64,000 bases of DNA, taken from Leifsonia sp. SCN 70-46. GTDB lineage: Bacteria; Actinomycetota; Actinomycetes; Actinomycetales; Microbacteriaceae. Below are positions 33,864 through 42,526 of the stretch, one piece after another. Position 1 is the first letter of the stretch; every line of letters starts with the position of its first letter. A program made the translations under genes and the position numbers. The notes beneath the pieces are model-generated. The model was not told the origin of the DNA, did no database searches, and was given only the letters and a program-made list of their open reading frames with translations. The stretch is from contig MEFY01000001.1 in the NCBI GenBank assembly GCA_001725325.1, positions 124,001-188,000 of the forward strand, written 5' to 3'.

Positions 33864-35180
33864 CTATCCGGCAGCCTGGATGGTGTCGATGTAGTCCTTG
33901 ATCGACGGCATCGCGACGAGCTTCTCGCGGTAGAACGTGTTGATGAGGTTGACCACCTGGGTCTGCGCCGCCTCGACCTCGAGCGTGCGCTGCTCCCCCG
34001 TCGACTGGCCCTCGAGGGTCTGCCGCAACCGCAGCAGCGACTCGACTATCGCGCGCTCCTGCTCGCCGTCGAGCACGCGCACGACCTGCACGATGAGCTC
34101 GTCGGCCTGCGCCCGCACGGCCTCGATGGGGATGGCGGAGCCCGGCTGCGTCGCGTTCTCGAGGGTAACGATGAGCGACCACACCTGGTACAGGATCGTC
34201 GTGGGCTCGTCGAAGAGCTCGCGCACGAACGCGGCGTCGAGGTGGCGCCCCGAGAGCCGGAACACGTTGTACATGCGCTTGGCGGCCTTGCCGTAGTTGA
34301 GGTGGTGCGTGAGGTACTTGCGCACCTCCCCCTCGAGCCGGTCGACGTACTCGTCGAGGGCGTCGTCGGAGACGAAGCGCGCGACCTTCGCGAAGACCGG
34401 CACGTCCCCGGCGTCGAGGTAGACCTCCTGGAAGAACGCGTCGAGGTAGCCGTCGAGCGCCACGATGTCGCCGCCGGGGGCCTCCCACGTCACGTCGATG
34501 ACGTTGCTCGCGTTCGAGAGCTGCTTGCGCGCCTCGTCGGTGACGACCCAGTCGAGCTTGCACCAGCCGGGGTCGAGGGCCGCGTCGGCCCACGTGACCG
34601 TGCGCGGCCCGTCTGCGGTCTCGACGTGCAGCTCGCCGGCCTCGATGTCCGCGGCCGTCCACGTGATGGGCGAGCCCTTCGAGCGGGACTGCCCCGCCTG
34701 CGTGCAGTCGAAGGCCCAGGTGCCGAGCTTGCCCTCGAGGAACTGGTAGGTCGCTCCGGTCCGGTGCGCGAGCACGTGGTCGCGCATGAGCGTCGCGAGG
34801 ATGCCGCACGCCTCCTCGCGAGTCGCGGCGACGATGTTGAGGCGCTGGAAGTAGTCGCAGTCGCCCGGGTAGCTCTGGATCTTGGACTGCGCGGCCGACC
34901 CCGAGAGGGCCAGCGCGCTCTCAGCCACGCCCTCGGGGCCGCGCACCTCGACGATCTCCCCGATGCGGCGGAACCTCGCGAGGTCGCGCGGGCTGAAGTC
35001 GAGCATCGAGACACGGTGCCCGAACGTGCCGCTCGCGGTGTCGACGACGACGTCGCCGCTCTCGTCGTTCGACGCGGCGATCGCCGCGAGCCACTGGATT
35101 GTCGCCTTCTCGTCGAGCTGCACGCCCAGGCGCCTGGCCGACTCGACGATGGCCTGGATGTCGGTGGTGGCGTCGCCCAC
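33864..35180 (-). CDS. Unrecognised 438-residue protein of the polyamine operon
   Basis: No family is recognised. An N-terminal helical part is followed by SKIQSYPGDCDYFQRLN (about residues 91-107), whose G-D-x-D pattern after a Ser could be a nucleotidyltransferase-type active site, but this is only a resemblance. The middle has a Trp-rich beta region and the C-terminal half is long helices (for example YLTHHLNYGKAAKRMYNVFR). No signal or membrane segment. GGGAGG lies 5 nt before the GTG at 35180. It ends a seven-gene operon that starts at potD, 13 bp after the exonuclease. Confidence 0.8.
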   Translation of the reverse strand: MGDATTDIQAIVESARRLGVQLDEKATIQWLAAIAASNDESGDVVVDTASGTFGHRVSMLDFSPRDLARFRRIGEIVEVRGPEGVAESALALSGSAAQSKIQSYPGDCDYFQRLNIVAATREEACGILATLMRDHVLAHRTGATYQFLEGKLGTWAFDCTQAGQSRSKGSPITWTAADIEAGELHVETADGPRTVTWADAALDPGWCKLDWVVTDEARKQLSNASNVIDVTWEAPGGDIVALDGYLDAFFQEVYLDAGDVPVFAKVARFVSDDALDEYVDRLEGEVRKYLTHHLNYGKAAKRMYNVFRLSGRHLDAAFVRELFDEPTTILYQVWSLIVTLENATQPGSAIPIEAVRAQADELIVQVVRVLDGEQERAIVESLLRLRQTLEGQSTGEQRTLEVEAAQTQVVNLINTFYREKLVAMPSIKDYIDTIQAAG

Positions 35181-35193
35181 GGGGTCCTCCCGG

Positions 35194-35742
35194 CTAGGTG
35201 GTGGCGGGCCGACGGGATGCCTCGGCCCGGAGAGCGCGGAACAGCTCGGCCTGGTCGCGGGCGTCGCTGAGAGCATTGTGCTCCAAGTGCCGCCCCTCGA
35301 GGTAGAGGGGCGAGAGGAATCGCATGCTCGTCGCCGCCCACGTCGAGTCGGACATGCCCATGGCGTAGGCCTTGATGTCGAGCGCCGCATACCCGAACGG
35401 GTTGCGGCCGAGGAACCTGTCGAAGTAGTCGACGACGAACATCCAGTCGAAGGCGGCGTTGAAGGCCGTGAACACGGGCGGCCCCGGCAGCTCGCTGAGC
35501 CACTCCTCGAACTGCAGGAGCGCATTCTCGGGGTCGGTGCCCGTGCGCGCGAGCTCGTCGAGGTCGAGCCCGCTCACGGCGAGGGCCTCGGGCACGGCTT
35601 CGCGCGAGGTGGGCACGAGCTCGACGTAGAAGCTGTGCTCGGGCGCATCCACGAGGCACGCGCCGATCGACAGGATCGCGTACCGGCGGGGGTTCGGCCC
35701 CGACGTCTCGATGTCGACGGAGACGAAGACCTCGCTAGGCAT
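35194..35742 (-). CDS. DEDDh 3'-5' exonuclease
   Basis: 182 residues of the DnaQ-like superfamily. The four acidic residues and His are visible: VDIETSG (about 9-15), FNAAFDW (about 93-99), then HNALSDARDQ (about 153-162) with His and Asp spaced as in DEDDh enzymes. Whether the substrate is DNA or small RNA is not clear. It starts 8 bp inside the aminotransferase gene, so it is coupled to it although functionally unrelated. Confidence 0.9.
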   Translation of the reverse strand: MPSEVFVSVDIETSGPNPRRYAILSIGACLVDAPEHSFYVELVPTSREAVPEALAVSGLDLDELARTGTDPENALLQFEEWLSELPGPPVFTAFNAAFDWMFVVDYFDRFLGRNPFGYAALDIKAYAMGMSDSTWAATSMRFLSPLYLEGRHLEHNALSDARDQAELFRALRAEASRRPATT

Positions 35743-37105
35743 AGAGCGAGACTACGGCCTCGCGGAAGGCCACGGTGTGCCGTTCGACGTCGGCCGCGGA
35801 GGTCTCGGGGCACATGAGCGCCATGTTGTGGAACGGCGTCATGAGGATGCCCCGGTTCAGGGCGTGCAGGTGCAGGTACTGCTGCAGCTCGAAGTCGTCC
35901 GCGGCCGCCGCCTCCGCCCCGTCGCGCGGTGCCGTCGCGCGGAAGCTGTACTCGGCGCGCGCGCCCAGCTGCGTGACCTGCCACGGCACGTCGAACTCGT
36001 CGATCGCGGCCTGCACGCCCGCCGTCCACTCCGTGCAGCGGTCGACCATGTGCGCGAACGCCGCGGGCGTGAGCACCTCGCCCAGGGTCGCGCGGATGCC
36101 CGCGAGCGACACGGCGTTGCCCGCGAGCGTGCCGCCCACTCCCCCGACGTCGATGTCCTCGAGGCCGTCCTCGCGGTCGTACAGCGAGTCGTGCACGGCG
36201 AGCGCGAACTCGCGCGTCATGCCGTACGCGCCCGCGGGGATGCCCCCGCCGATGCTCTTGCCCAGCACCACGGCGTCCGGGTGCAGGTCGAGCGTCTCGG
36301 TCATCCCGCCGGGGCCGGCGCTGAACGTGTGCGTCTCGTCGATGATGAGCAGGGTGCCGTACCGCGTGCACAGCTCGCGCACGGCCTCGTGGTAGCCGGG
36401 GTCGGGCAGCACGATGCCGATGTTGGTGAGGGCGGGCTCGATGAGCACGGCGGCGATGTCGCCCCGCGCGAGCGCGGCCTCGAGCGCGGGCACGTCGTTG
36501 AACTGCACGACGGCCGTCGTCTGCGCGAGCGGCACGGGAGCGCCGATGTTGCCGCGCCTGCTCACGACCTCGCCCGACCCGTCGAGGGTCGCGTAGGCCT
36601 CGTCGACGGTCCCGTGGTAGCTGAAGTCGTGCACGAGGATGCGGGGTCGCCCCGTCACCTGGCGCGCGTAGCGGATGAGGCTGCGGTTGGCGTCCGTCGC
36701 CGAGAGCGAGAACTGCCACACCGGCACCCGGAACCTGCCCGCGAGCGCCTCGGCCGCGGCCGCGGCATCCTCGGTGGGCAGCATGAAGGTCGAGCCCCGG
36801 GCGAGCTGGGCGGAGATGGCGCGCACGGACGGGCCGGGCGCGTGGCCGCACATGGCCCCCGTGTCGCCCAGGCACAGGTCGACGTGGTCGATGCCGTCGA
36901 CGCACGTGAAGTGCGCGCCGGCCGCGCTGTCGACGTAGACGGGCCACGGCCCCGGCCACTTCGCCATCCACTGCATGGGCACGCCCTCGGGCATGTGCAG
37001 GATGCCGCGCTCCCACTGCTCCTCGGAGCGCGGGCGCGCCGCGCGGAACACCTCGAGCTCGGTCTCCCAGAGGGCGGAGAGCCGCGCCCTGTCGTCGTAC
37101 GTCAT
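35735..37105 (-). CDS. Class III aminotransferase
   Basis: 456 residues. PLP lysine in VVLGKSIGGGIPAGAYG (about residue 285), PLP-stacking LIIDETHTFSAGPGG, and the N-terminal GDTGAMCGHAP substrate loop resemble glutamate-1-semialdehyde aminomutase-like transaminases. Since it follows the polyamine ABC genes with an ATGA overlap, a polyamine or its degradation product is a likely amino donor (inference). It is not heme biosynthetic in context. Confidence 0.87.
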   Translation of the reverse strand: MTYDDRARLSALWETELEVFRAARPRSEEQWERGILHMPEGVPMQWMAKWPGPWPVYVDSAAGAHFTCVDGIDHVDLCLGDTGAMCGHAPGPSVRAISAQLARGSTFMLPTEDAAAAAEALAGRFRVPVWQFSLSATDANRSLIRYARQVTGRPRILVHDFSYHGTVDEAYATLDGSGEVVSRRGNIGAPVPLAQTTAVVQFNDVPALEAALARGDIAAVLIEPALTNIGIVLPDPGYHEAVRELCTRYGTLLIIDETHTFSAGPGGMTETLDLHPDAVVLGKSIGGGIPAGAYGMTREFALAVHDSLYDREDGLEDIDVGGVGGTLAGNAVSLAGIRATLGEVLTPAAFAHMVDRCTEWTAGVQAAIDEFDVPWQVTQLGARAEYSFRATAPRDGAEAAAADDFELQQYLHLHALNRGILMTPFHNMALMCPETSAADVERHTVAFREAVVSLYA

Positions 37106-37905
37106 CCGAGCTTCGCGAGCCGCTTGCGCCGCGCGGCGGTCGTGACCTGCGCGACGACGACGATGACGAGCGCGAGCAGGAACACCGCGGACGCGATGAC
37201 GTTCGCCTCGGCGGGCACGCCGCGCGCCGCGGCCGTGTACACGTAGATGGGGAACGTCTCGACGCCGCCGTTGTTGAAGCGCGTGATGATGAAGTCGTCG
37301 AAGCTCAGGGCGAACGACAGGAGCGCCGCGGCGATGATGCCCGGCAGCAGCAGCGGGAACGTGATGCGCCAGAACACCTGCGCTGGCGAGCCGTAGAGGT
37401 CGCGGCCGGCCTCCTCGAGCGCGGGGTCGAGGCTCGCGACGCGCGCCTTGACGGTCACGACGACGAAGCTCAGGCAGAAGAGCGCGTGCGCGATGATGAT
37501 CGTCAGGAAGCCCTTGGGCACGCCCGCCGTGAGGAACTGCGCGGCGAGTCCCGCGCCGAGCACGACCTCGGGCGTCGCCATCGGCAGGAACAGCAGGAGG
37601 CTGATCGCCGAGCGCGCGCGGAACTTGTAGCGCGCGAGCGCGATGGCCATGAGCGTGCCGAGCACCGTCGCGATGACCGTCGCGACGACGCCCACGGTGA
37701 TGCTCGTCGCGAACGCCTCGCACACGCCCTGCGCGTCGCACACGTGCAGCCACTTGTCGAAGGTGAAGCCCACCCACTGCACGTTCGACTTCGTCGAGTT
37801 GTTGAACGAGAACACGAACGTGTAGGCGATGGGGACGAGGAGGAAGACGAGGGCGAGCGCCGAGTAGACCGGCAGCAGCCACCTGCCCAGGGAGAAGCTC
37901 TTCAC
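37102..37905 (-). CDS. potC: Polyamine ABC transporter permease (PotC-like)
   Basis: 267 residues, six predicted membrane helices. The cytoplasmic EAA loop (LEEAGRDLYGSPAQVFWRI) contacts the ATPase. The sequence AFATSITVGVVATVIATVLG is typical of PotC-type permeases. GTG at 37905 overlaps the potB stop as GTGA and its own stop overlaps the aminotransferase start as ATGA. Confidence 0.9.
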   Translation of the reverse strand: MKSFSLGRWLLPVYSALALVFLLVPIAYTFVFSFNNSTKSNVQWVGFTFDKWLHVCDAQGVCEAFATSITVGVVATVIATVLGTLMAIALARYKFRARSAISLLLFLPMATPEVVLGAGLAAQFLTAGVPKGFLTIIIAHALFCLSFVVVTVKARVASLDPALEEAGRDLYGSPAQVFWRITFPLLLPGIIAAALLSFALSFDDFIITRFNNGGVETFPIYVYTAAARGVPAEANVIASAVFLLALVIVVVAQVTTAARRKRLAKLG

Positions 37906-38816
37906 AGCAGGTCCTCCGTCCCCGAGCGCTTCACGTAGATGCCGACGACGAGCAGGATGATCCCCATGAGGATGACCGAGAGCGCCGACGCCGCCGGGTA
38001 GTTGAGCAGACCCAGGAAGTTCGTCTCGATGACGTTTCCGACCATCTGCGTCTGGGCGGATCCGAGGAAGCTCGCGCTCGCGTTGATGTAGTCGCCCGAG
38101 GCGGGGATGAAGGTGAGCAGCGTGCCTGAGACGATGCCCGGCATCGAGAGCGGCACCGTCACGCGCCAGAAGGTCGTCGCGGGGCTCGCGTACAGGTCGG
38201 AGCCCGCCTCGAGGTAGCGCGTGTCGAGGCGCTCGAGAGTCGTGTAGAGCGGCAGCGTCATGAACGGGATGAAGTTGTACGTGAGGCCGAAGATCACCGA
38301 GAACGCCGTGCCGGTGAGGTGGCCGTCACCCGGGATGATCGAGAGCGCCTTGAGGGCCTGCACGAGGGGCGTCTCGTCGGACATGAGCGCCTTCCACGCG
38401 AGCGTGCGCAGCAGGAACGAGATGAAGAACGGCGCGATCACGAGGGTGAGCATGAGCGCCTGCAGGAGCGGCCAGCGCCGCGCCTTGACGCCGATGAAGT
38501 ACGCGAGCGGGTAGCTGATGACGAGCGCGAAGAACGTCGCGGCGAGCGCGTAGCCGAAGGCGCGCAGGAAGTGCGGCCAGTACTGCCCCACGACGATCGC
38601 GTAGTTCTCGATCTTGAACGCCTGCTGGAACTGCCCGACGTCGCCGAACTCCACGGGCGTCTGCAGCGAGGTGAGGATGAGCGAGATGAACGGTGTCAGG
38701 AAGAACAGCGCGAGGTAGGCCAGGCCCGGGAGCAGGAGCACGACGGCGACCCAGCTGCGGCGGCGCGGCGCCTGCTCGACGGGGCCGGACGACGACCCGA
38801 AGGCTGCGAAGGCCAT
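37902..38816 (-). CDS. potB: Polyamine ABC transporter permease (PotB-like)
   Basis: 304 residues with six membrane helices and the EAA loop (LEAGSDLYASPATTFWRVTV). A cytoplasmic head of about 25 residues (SSSGPVEQAPRRRS) precedes helix 1. The ATG at 38816 is 2 bp after the potA stop. Compared with PotB of E. coli (about 285) the length is normal. Confidence 0.9.
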   Translation of the reverse strand: MAFAAFGSSSGPVEQAPRRRSWVAVVLLLPGLAYLALFFLTPFISLILTSLQTPVEFGDVGQFQQAFKIENYAIVVGQYWPHFLRAFGYALAATFFALVISYPLAYFIGVKARRWPLLQALMLTLVIAPFFISFLLRTLAWKALMSDETPLVQALKALSIIPGDGHLTGTAFSVIFGLTYNFIPFMTLPLYTTLERLDTRYLEAGSDLYASPATTFWRVTVPLSMPGIVSGTLLTFIPASGDYINASASFLGSAQTQMVGNVIETNFLGLLNYPAASALSVILMGIILLVVGIYVKRSGTEDLL

Positions 38817-38818
38817 CC

Positions 38819-40018
38819 CTAGGCCTCCTCGATCTCCGCGAGGAGCTCGTGCCGGGTCTGCAGCGCGATGGTCGCGGTGTCGGTGTCCGAGGCGAACTTG
38901 GGGGCGTGCTCGGGCTCGTCGGCGAGTCCGAACCCGTGGTCGACGGTCCACGCCACCCACGCCTCGGCGCCGAGGTTCACGACGGGGCCGAACACCATGT
39001 TCTGCGCGAACACCGTGATGAGGCCGATGCCCGGCACGGCGACCTGGTACTGCGTGCTCACGCCGCTGAACGACACATCCGTGACGCGACCGGGGCCGAG
39101 CACGTTGACGCCGGGCTGCTTCTTGGGGGCTGTCGTGTGCAGCATGAGCTTCTCGGGCCGCACGCCTATGGTGACCTCGCCCGTGTGGCGCTGGGCGCGC
39201 TCCTTCGGCACCTCGATCTTGACGCCCGCGATGTCGACGACCATCGAGTCGCCCTTCGACGACGTCACGGGGCCCGTGAAGAGGTTCGACTGGCCGAGGA
39301 AGTTGGCGACGAACGCCGTCCTGGGCAGCTCGTACAGCTCCTCGGGGGCGCCCATCTGCTCGATGGCGCCCTTGTTCATGACGGCCACGGTGTCGGCCAT
39401 CGTCATGGCCTCCTCCTGGTCGTGCGTCACGTGCAGGAACGTGAGGCCCACGTCGGTCTGGATCGACTTGAGCTCGAGCTGCATCTGGCGGCGCAGCTTG
39501 AGGTCGAGCGCGCCGAGGGGCTCGTCGAGCAGCAGGAGCGCCGGGCGGTTGACGACGGCGCGCGCGAGCGCGACGCGCTGCTGCTGCCCGCCCGAGAGCT
39601 GCGCGGGGCGGCGGGCCGAGAGGTGGTCCAGCTCGACGAGGCGCAGGGCCTCGTGCGCCTTGCCCACGGCGTCGGAGATGCCGCGGCGGCGCAGGCCGAA
39701 CGCGACGTTCTCGAGCACGGTCATGTGCGGGAAGAGCGCGTAGCTCTGGAAGACGGTGTTGACCGGGCGCTTGAACGACTTGACGTCGGTGACGTCTTTG
39801 CCGCCGATGAGGATGCGGCCCGACGTGGGCTGCTCGAGCCCCGCGACGAGGCGCAGGGTCGTCGTCTTGCCGCACCCCGAGGGGCCCAGCAGGGCGAAGA
39901 ACGAGCCCGCGGGAATCCTCAGGTCGAGGTCGTCGATGGCGGTGAAGCCGGGGAAACGCTTGTGGATGCCGACCAGCTCGAGGTCGGCGCCGGCCTCGGC
40001 GAACGCGCCACCGGCCAT
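38819..40018 (-). CDS. potA: Polyamine ABC transporter ATP-binding protein (PotA-like)
   Basis: 399 residues. Walker A GPSGCGKTTT (about 44-53), signature LSGGQQQRVALARA, Walker B LLLLDEPLGALD, and the H-loop VTHDQEEA are intact, followed by a C-terminal TOBE-type regulatory domain (about 255-399). It hydrolyses ATP to drive uptake. ATGA overlap with potD stop. Confidence 0.92.
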   Translation of the reverse strand: MAGGAFAEAGADLELVGIHKRFPGFTAIDDLDLRIPAGSFFALLGPSGCGKTTTLRLVAGLEQPTSGRILIGGKDVTDVKSFKRPVNTVFQSYALFPHMTVLENVAFGLRRRGISDAVGKAHEALRLVELDHLSARRPAQLSGGQQQRVALARAVVNRPALLLLDEPLGALDLKLRRQMQLELKSIQTDVGLTFLHVTHDQEEAMTMADTVAVMNKGAIEQMGAPEELYELPRTAFVANFLGQSNLFTGPVTSSKGDSMVVDIAGVKIEVPKERAQRHTGEVTIGVRPEKLMLHTTAPKKQPGVNVLGPGRVTDVSFSGVSTQYQVAVPGIGLITVFAQNMVFGPVVNLGAEAWVAWTVDHGFGLADEPEHAPKFASDTDTATIALQTRHELLAEIEEA

Positions 40019-41232
40019 CAGGCGCCCAGCTTGACGCGCTGGAACTCGGCGTTGAACGCCTGGTCGTCTGCGGAGTCGAGGGTGCGGAAGATGTGCGCGT
40101 TGCTGAGCGTCTCCTCGTTGGGGAAGATCAGCTGGTTGTCGGCGATGTCGGGGAACAGCTCCTGCGCCGCCTCGGCCGCGCCGACGACGGGCGTGATGTA
40201 GTTCACCCACGCCGCGACCTCGGCGGCGACCTCGGGCTCGTAGTAGTAGTTCATGAGCGTCTCGGCGTTCTTCTTGCGCGGCGAGCCCATGGGCACGACG
40301 AACGTGTCGCCCCACAGCGTGCCGCCCGAGTCGGGCAGGGCGAACTTGAACTTCTCGTAGCCGGCCTCGAGGTTGGCGGCGGTGATGTCGCCCGACCACA
40401 CGATCCCCGCGACGGCGTTGCCGCTGTTGAAGTCCTCGAGGTACTCGTTGCCCTTGATGCCGAGGATCTGGCCGCTCGTGACGTTCTTCTCGAGCACCTC
40501 GATGGCGGCCGCGTACTCGTCGGTGCCCCAGTCGGAGCTGGAGATGTCGACGCCCTGGGAGAGCAGGATGAGGCCCATCGTGTCGCGCATCTCGCTCAGC
40601 ACCGTCACCTTGCCCTTGAGGGCCGGCTGCCACAGGTCGTCGACGGACTCGAGGCCGCCCGGGAGGGCGTCGGTGTCCCACGCGATGCCGGCGAAGCCGT
40701 TCTGCCACGGCAGCGACTTGGCGCGGCCGGGGTCGAAGTCGGGGTTGAGGAGGGCCGGCGCGAGGTTCTTCTTGTTGGGGATGTTCGCGGCGTCGAGGTC
40801 CTGCACGTAGCCGAAGCGGATGAGGCGCGCCACCATCCACTCGGTGAGGCAGAAGGTGTCGGAGCCCGTGGCCTGGCCGAGGGCGAGCTGGTCCTTGATC
40901 GTGCCGTAGTACGTGTTGTTGTCGTCGATCTCGACCTTGTACTCGACCTTGATGCCGGTCTGCTCGTCGAAGGCGAGGAGCGTGGGGTAGTTGCCGTCGT
41001 CATCCTCGTCGATGTAGGCGGGCCAGTTGCCCCACGTGAGGGTCTTGTCGGTGTCGGAGATGTCCTTGGCCGGCTGGGGCGCACCGGCACCGCCGGGCGT
41101 GCAGGCGGCGAGCGCGAGGGCGCCGGCGCCGATGCCCGCCCCTTGGAGCACGCGGCGGCGGCTGAGCTGCGCCCGGCGGGCCATGGCCACCAAGTCGGCG
41201 ATGATCGGGTCCTGGGGGGTCGGTCTCGTCAT
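40018..41232 (-). CDS. potD: Spermidine/putrescine-binding lipoprotein (PotD-like)
   Basis: 404 residues. The signal has a twin-arginine stretch (LSRRRVLQGAGIGAGALALA) followed by the lipobox LAACTPG, so a Tat-exported lipoprotein is likely. The mature part matches PotD/PotF: TWGNWPAYIDED, the polyamine pocket aromatics and the WSGDITAANLEAG region. AAGGAG lies 8 nt before the ATG. First gene of the seven-gene operon; the upstream region has a candidate operator. Confidence 0.92.
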   Translation of the reverse strand: MTRPTPQDPIIADLVAMARRAQLSRRRVLQGAGIGAGALALAACTPGGAGAPQPAKDISDTDKTLTWGNWPAYIDEDDDGNYPTLLAFDEQTGIKVEYKVEIDDNNTYYGTIKDQLALGQATGSDTFCLTEWMVARLIRFGYVQDLDAANIPNKKNLAPALLNPDFDPGRAKSLPWQNGFAGIAWDTDALPGGLESVDDLWQPALKGKVTVLSEMRDTMGLILLSQGVDISSSDWGTDEYAAAIEVLEKNVTSGQILGIKGNEYLEDFNSGNAVAGIVWSGDITAANLEAGYEKFKFALPDSGGTLWGDTFVVPMGSPRKKNAETLMNYYYEPEVAAEVAAWVNYITPVVGAAEAAQELFPDIADNQLIFPNEETLSNAHIFRTLDSADDQAFNAEFQRVKLGA

Positions 41233-41325
41233 GGGGCAACTCCTTCACCTGGTGCGGGTTCGCTGGAAATCGATACTGGCACACGGGCTTTGCTCAGGAC
41301 ACCCTTTGAGCGCCGAAGAGCGCCG

Positions 41326-41348
41326 TTCGTAACACGAATTTCACGAAA
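41326..41348. promoter_or_regulatory. Candidate operator between potD and ald
   Basis: Two adjoining palindromes, TTCGTAACACGAA (41326-41338) and TTTCACGAAA (41339-41348), in an AT-richer intergenic stretch of 178 bp between divergent genes. The half-site CGAA recurs in both. It could bind a regulator of polyamine uptake, alanine dehydrogenase or both. Confidence 0.4.
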
Positions 41349-41398
41349 TCAGTAGCAGAACGGCGAAAACTTGTGCGGAATCCGAGGCACCCCGCAGG

Positions 41399-41404
41399 TA
41401 CGCT
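41399..41404 (+). promoter_or_regulatory. Leaderless -10 element for ald
   Basis: TACGCT followed by 6 nt and the ATG at 41411. Confidence 0.55.
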
Positions 41405-41410
41405 TGCGGC

Positions 41411-42526
41411 ATGAGAGTGGCCGTACCCACAGAGATCAAGAACAACGAGTTCCGCGTAGCCATCACCCCGGCGGGGGTGCACGACCTCGTGTCGAACGGG
41501 CACGAGGTGCTCATCCAGTCCGGCGCCGGTGCCGGTTCGTCCATCAGCGACGAGGCCTACGTGGCCGCGGGCGCGACGCTCGCGCCCGACGCCGCGACGG
41601 TGTGGTCGTCCGCCGACCTGCTGCTCAAGGTCAAGGAGCCGATAGCCGCCGAGTACGGCTACTTCCGCGACGACCTGCTGCTCTTCACCTACCTGCACCT
41701 CGCCGCGGAGGCCGAGCTCACGAAGGCGCTCACCGACGCGCGCGTCACGGCGATCGCCTACGAGACCGTGCAGCTGCCCACGCGCGCGCTCCCCCTGCTC
41801 GCCCCCATGAGCGAGGTCGCCGGGCGCCTCGCGCCCATCGTGGGCGCCAACGCCATGCTCAAGCCCAACGGCGGCCCCGGGCTGCTCGTCCCCGGCGTGC
41901 CCGGCACGCACCCCGCCGACGTCGTCGTGCTCGGCGGCGGTGTCGCGGGCACGAGCGCCGTGTCGGTGGCCGTGGGCCTCGGCGCCCAGGTGACGGTGCT
42001 CGACACCAACATCCAGCGCCTGCGCGAGCTCGACGCCCTCTACGCGGGGCGCATCAAGACGATCGCCTCGAACGGCTTCGAGATCGAGCGCGCCCTGCTC
42101 ACCGCCGACCTGGTCATCGGGTCGGTGCTCGTGCCGGGCGCCAAGGCCCCCAAGCTCGTGAGCAACGACCTCGTCTCGCGCATGAAGCCCGGCAGCGTGC
42201 TCGTCGATATCGCCGTCGACCAGGGCGGCTGCTTCGCCGACACGCACCCGACGACGCACGCCGACCCCACGTTCACCGTGCACCAGTCGCTGTTCTACTG
42301 CGTCGCCAACATGCCCGGCGCGGTGCCGAACACGTCGACGTACGCGCTCACCAACGCGACGATGCCGTACGTGCGCGCCATCGCCAACCTCGGCTGGCAG
42401 GGCGCGCTGCGCGCCGACGCCGCCCTCGCGCTCGGGCTCAACACCCACGCGGGCAGCGTCGTCAACAGCCACGTCGCCGAGGCGCACGGGCTCGCGTACA
42501 CGGAGCTCGCAGCGGCGCTCGCCTAG
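41411..42526 (+). CDS. ald: Alanine dehydrogenase
   Basis: 371 residues. It interconverts L-alanine and pyruvate with NAD and ammonia. MRVAVPTEIKNNEFRVAITP is the classic N-terminus; LKVKEPI and TYLHLAAE carry the substrate Lys and catalytic His; VVLGGGVAGTSA is the NAD-binding loop; VDIAVDQGGCF is conserved. It could recycle alanine made when pyruvate accepts amino groups from polyamines (inference). Its stop overlaps the convergent FtsK-like stop as CTAG. Confidence 0.95.
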   Translation: MRVAVPTEIKNNEFRVAITPAGVHDLVSNGHEVLIQSGAGAGSSISDEAYVAAGATLAPDAATVWSSADLLLKVKEPIAAEYGYFRDDLLLFTYLHLAAEAELTKALTDARVTAIAYETVQLPTRALPLLAPMSEVAGRLAPIVGANAMLKPNGGPGLLVPGVPGTHPADVVVLGGGVAGTSAVSVAVGLGAQVTVLDTNIQRLRELDALYAGRIKTIASNGFEIERALLTADLVIGSVLVPGAKAPKLVSNDLVSRMKPGSVLVDIAVDQGGCFADTHPTTHADPTFTVHQSLFYCVANMPGAVPNTSTYALTNATMPYVRAIANLGWQGALRADAALALGLNTHAGSVVNSHVAEAHGLAYTELAAALA

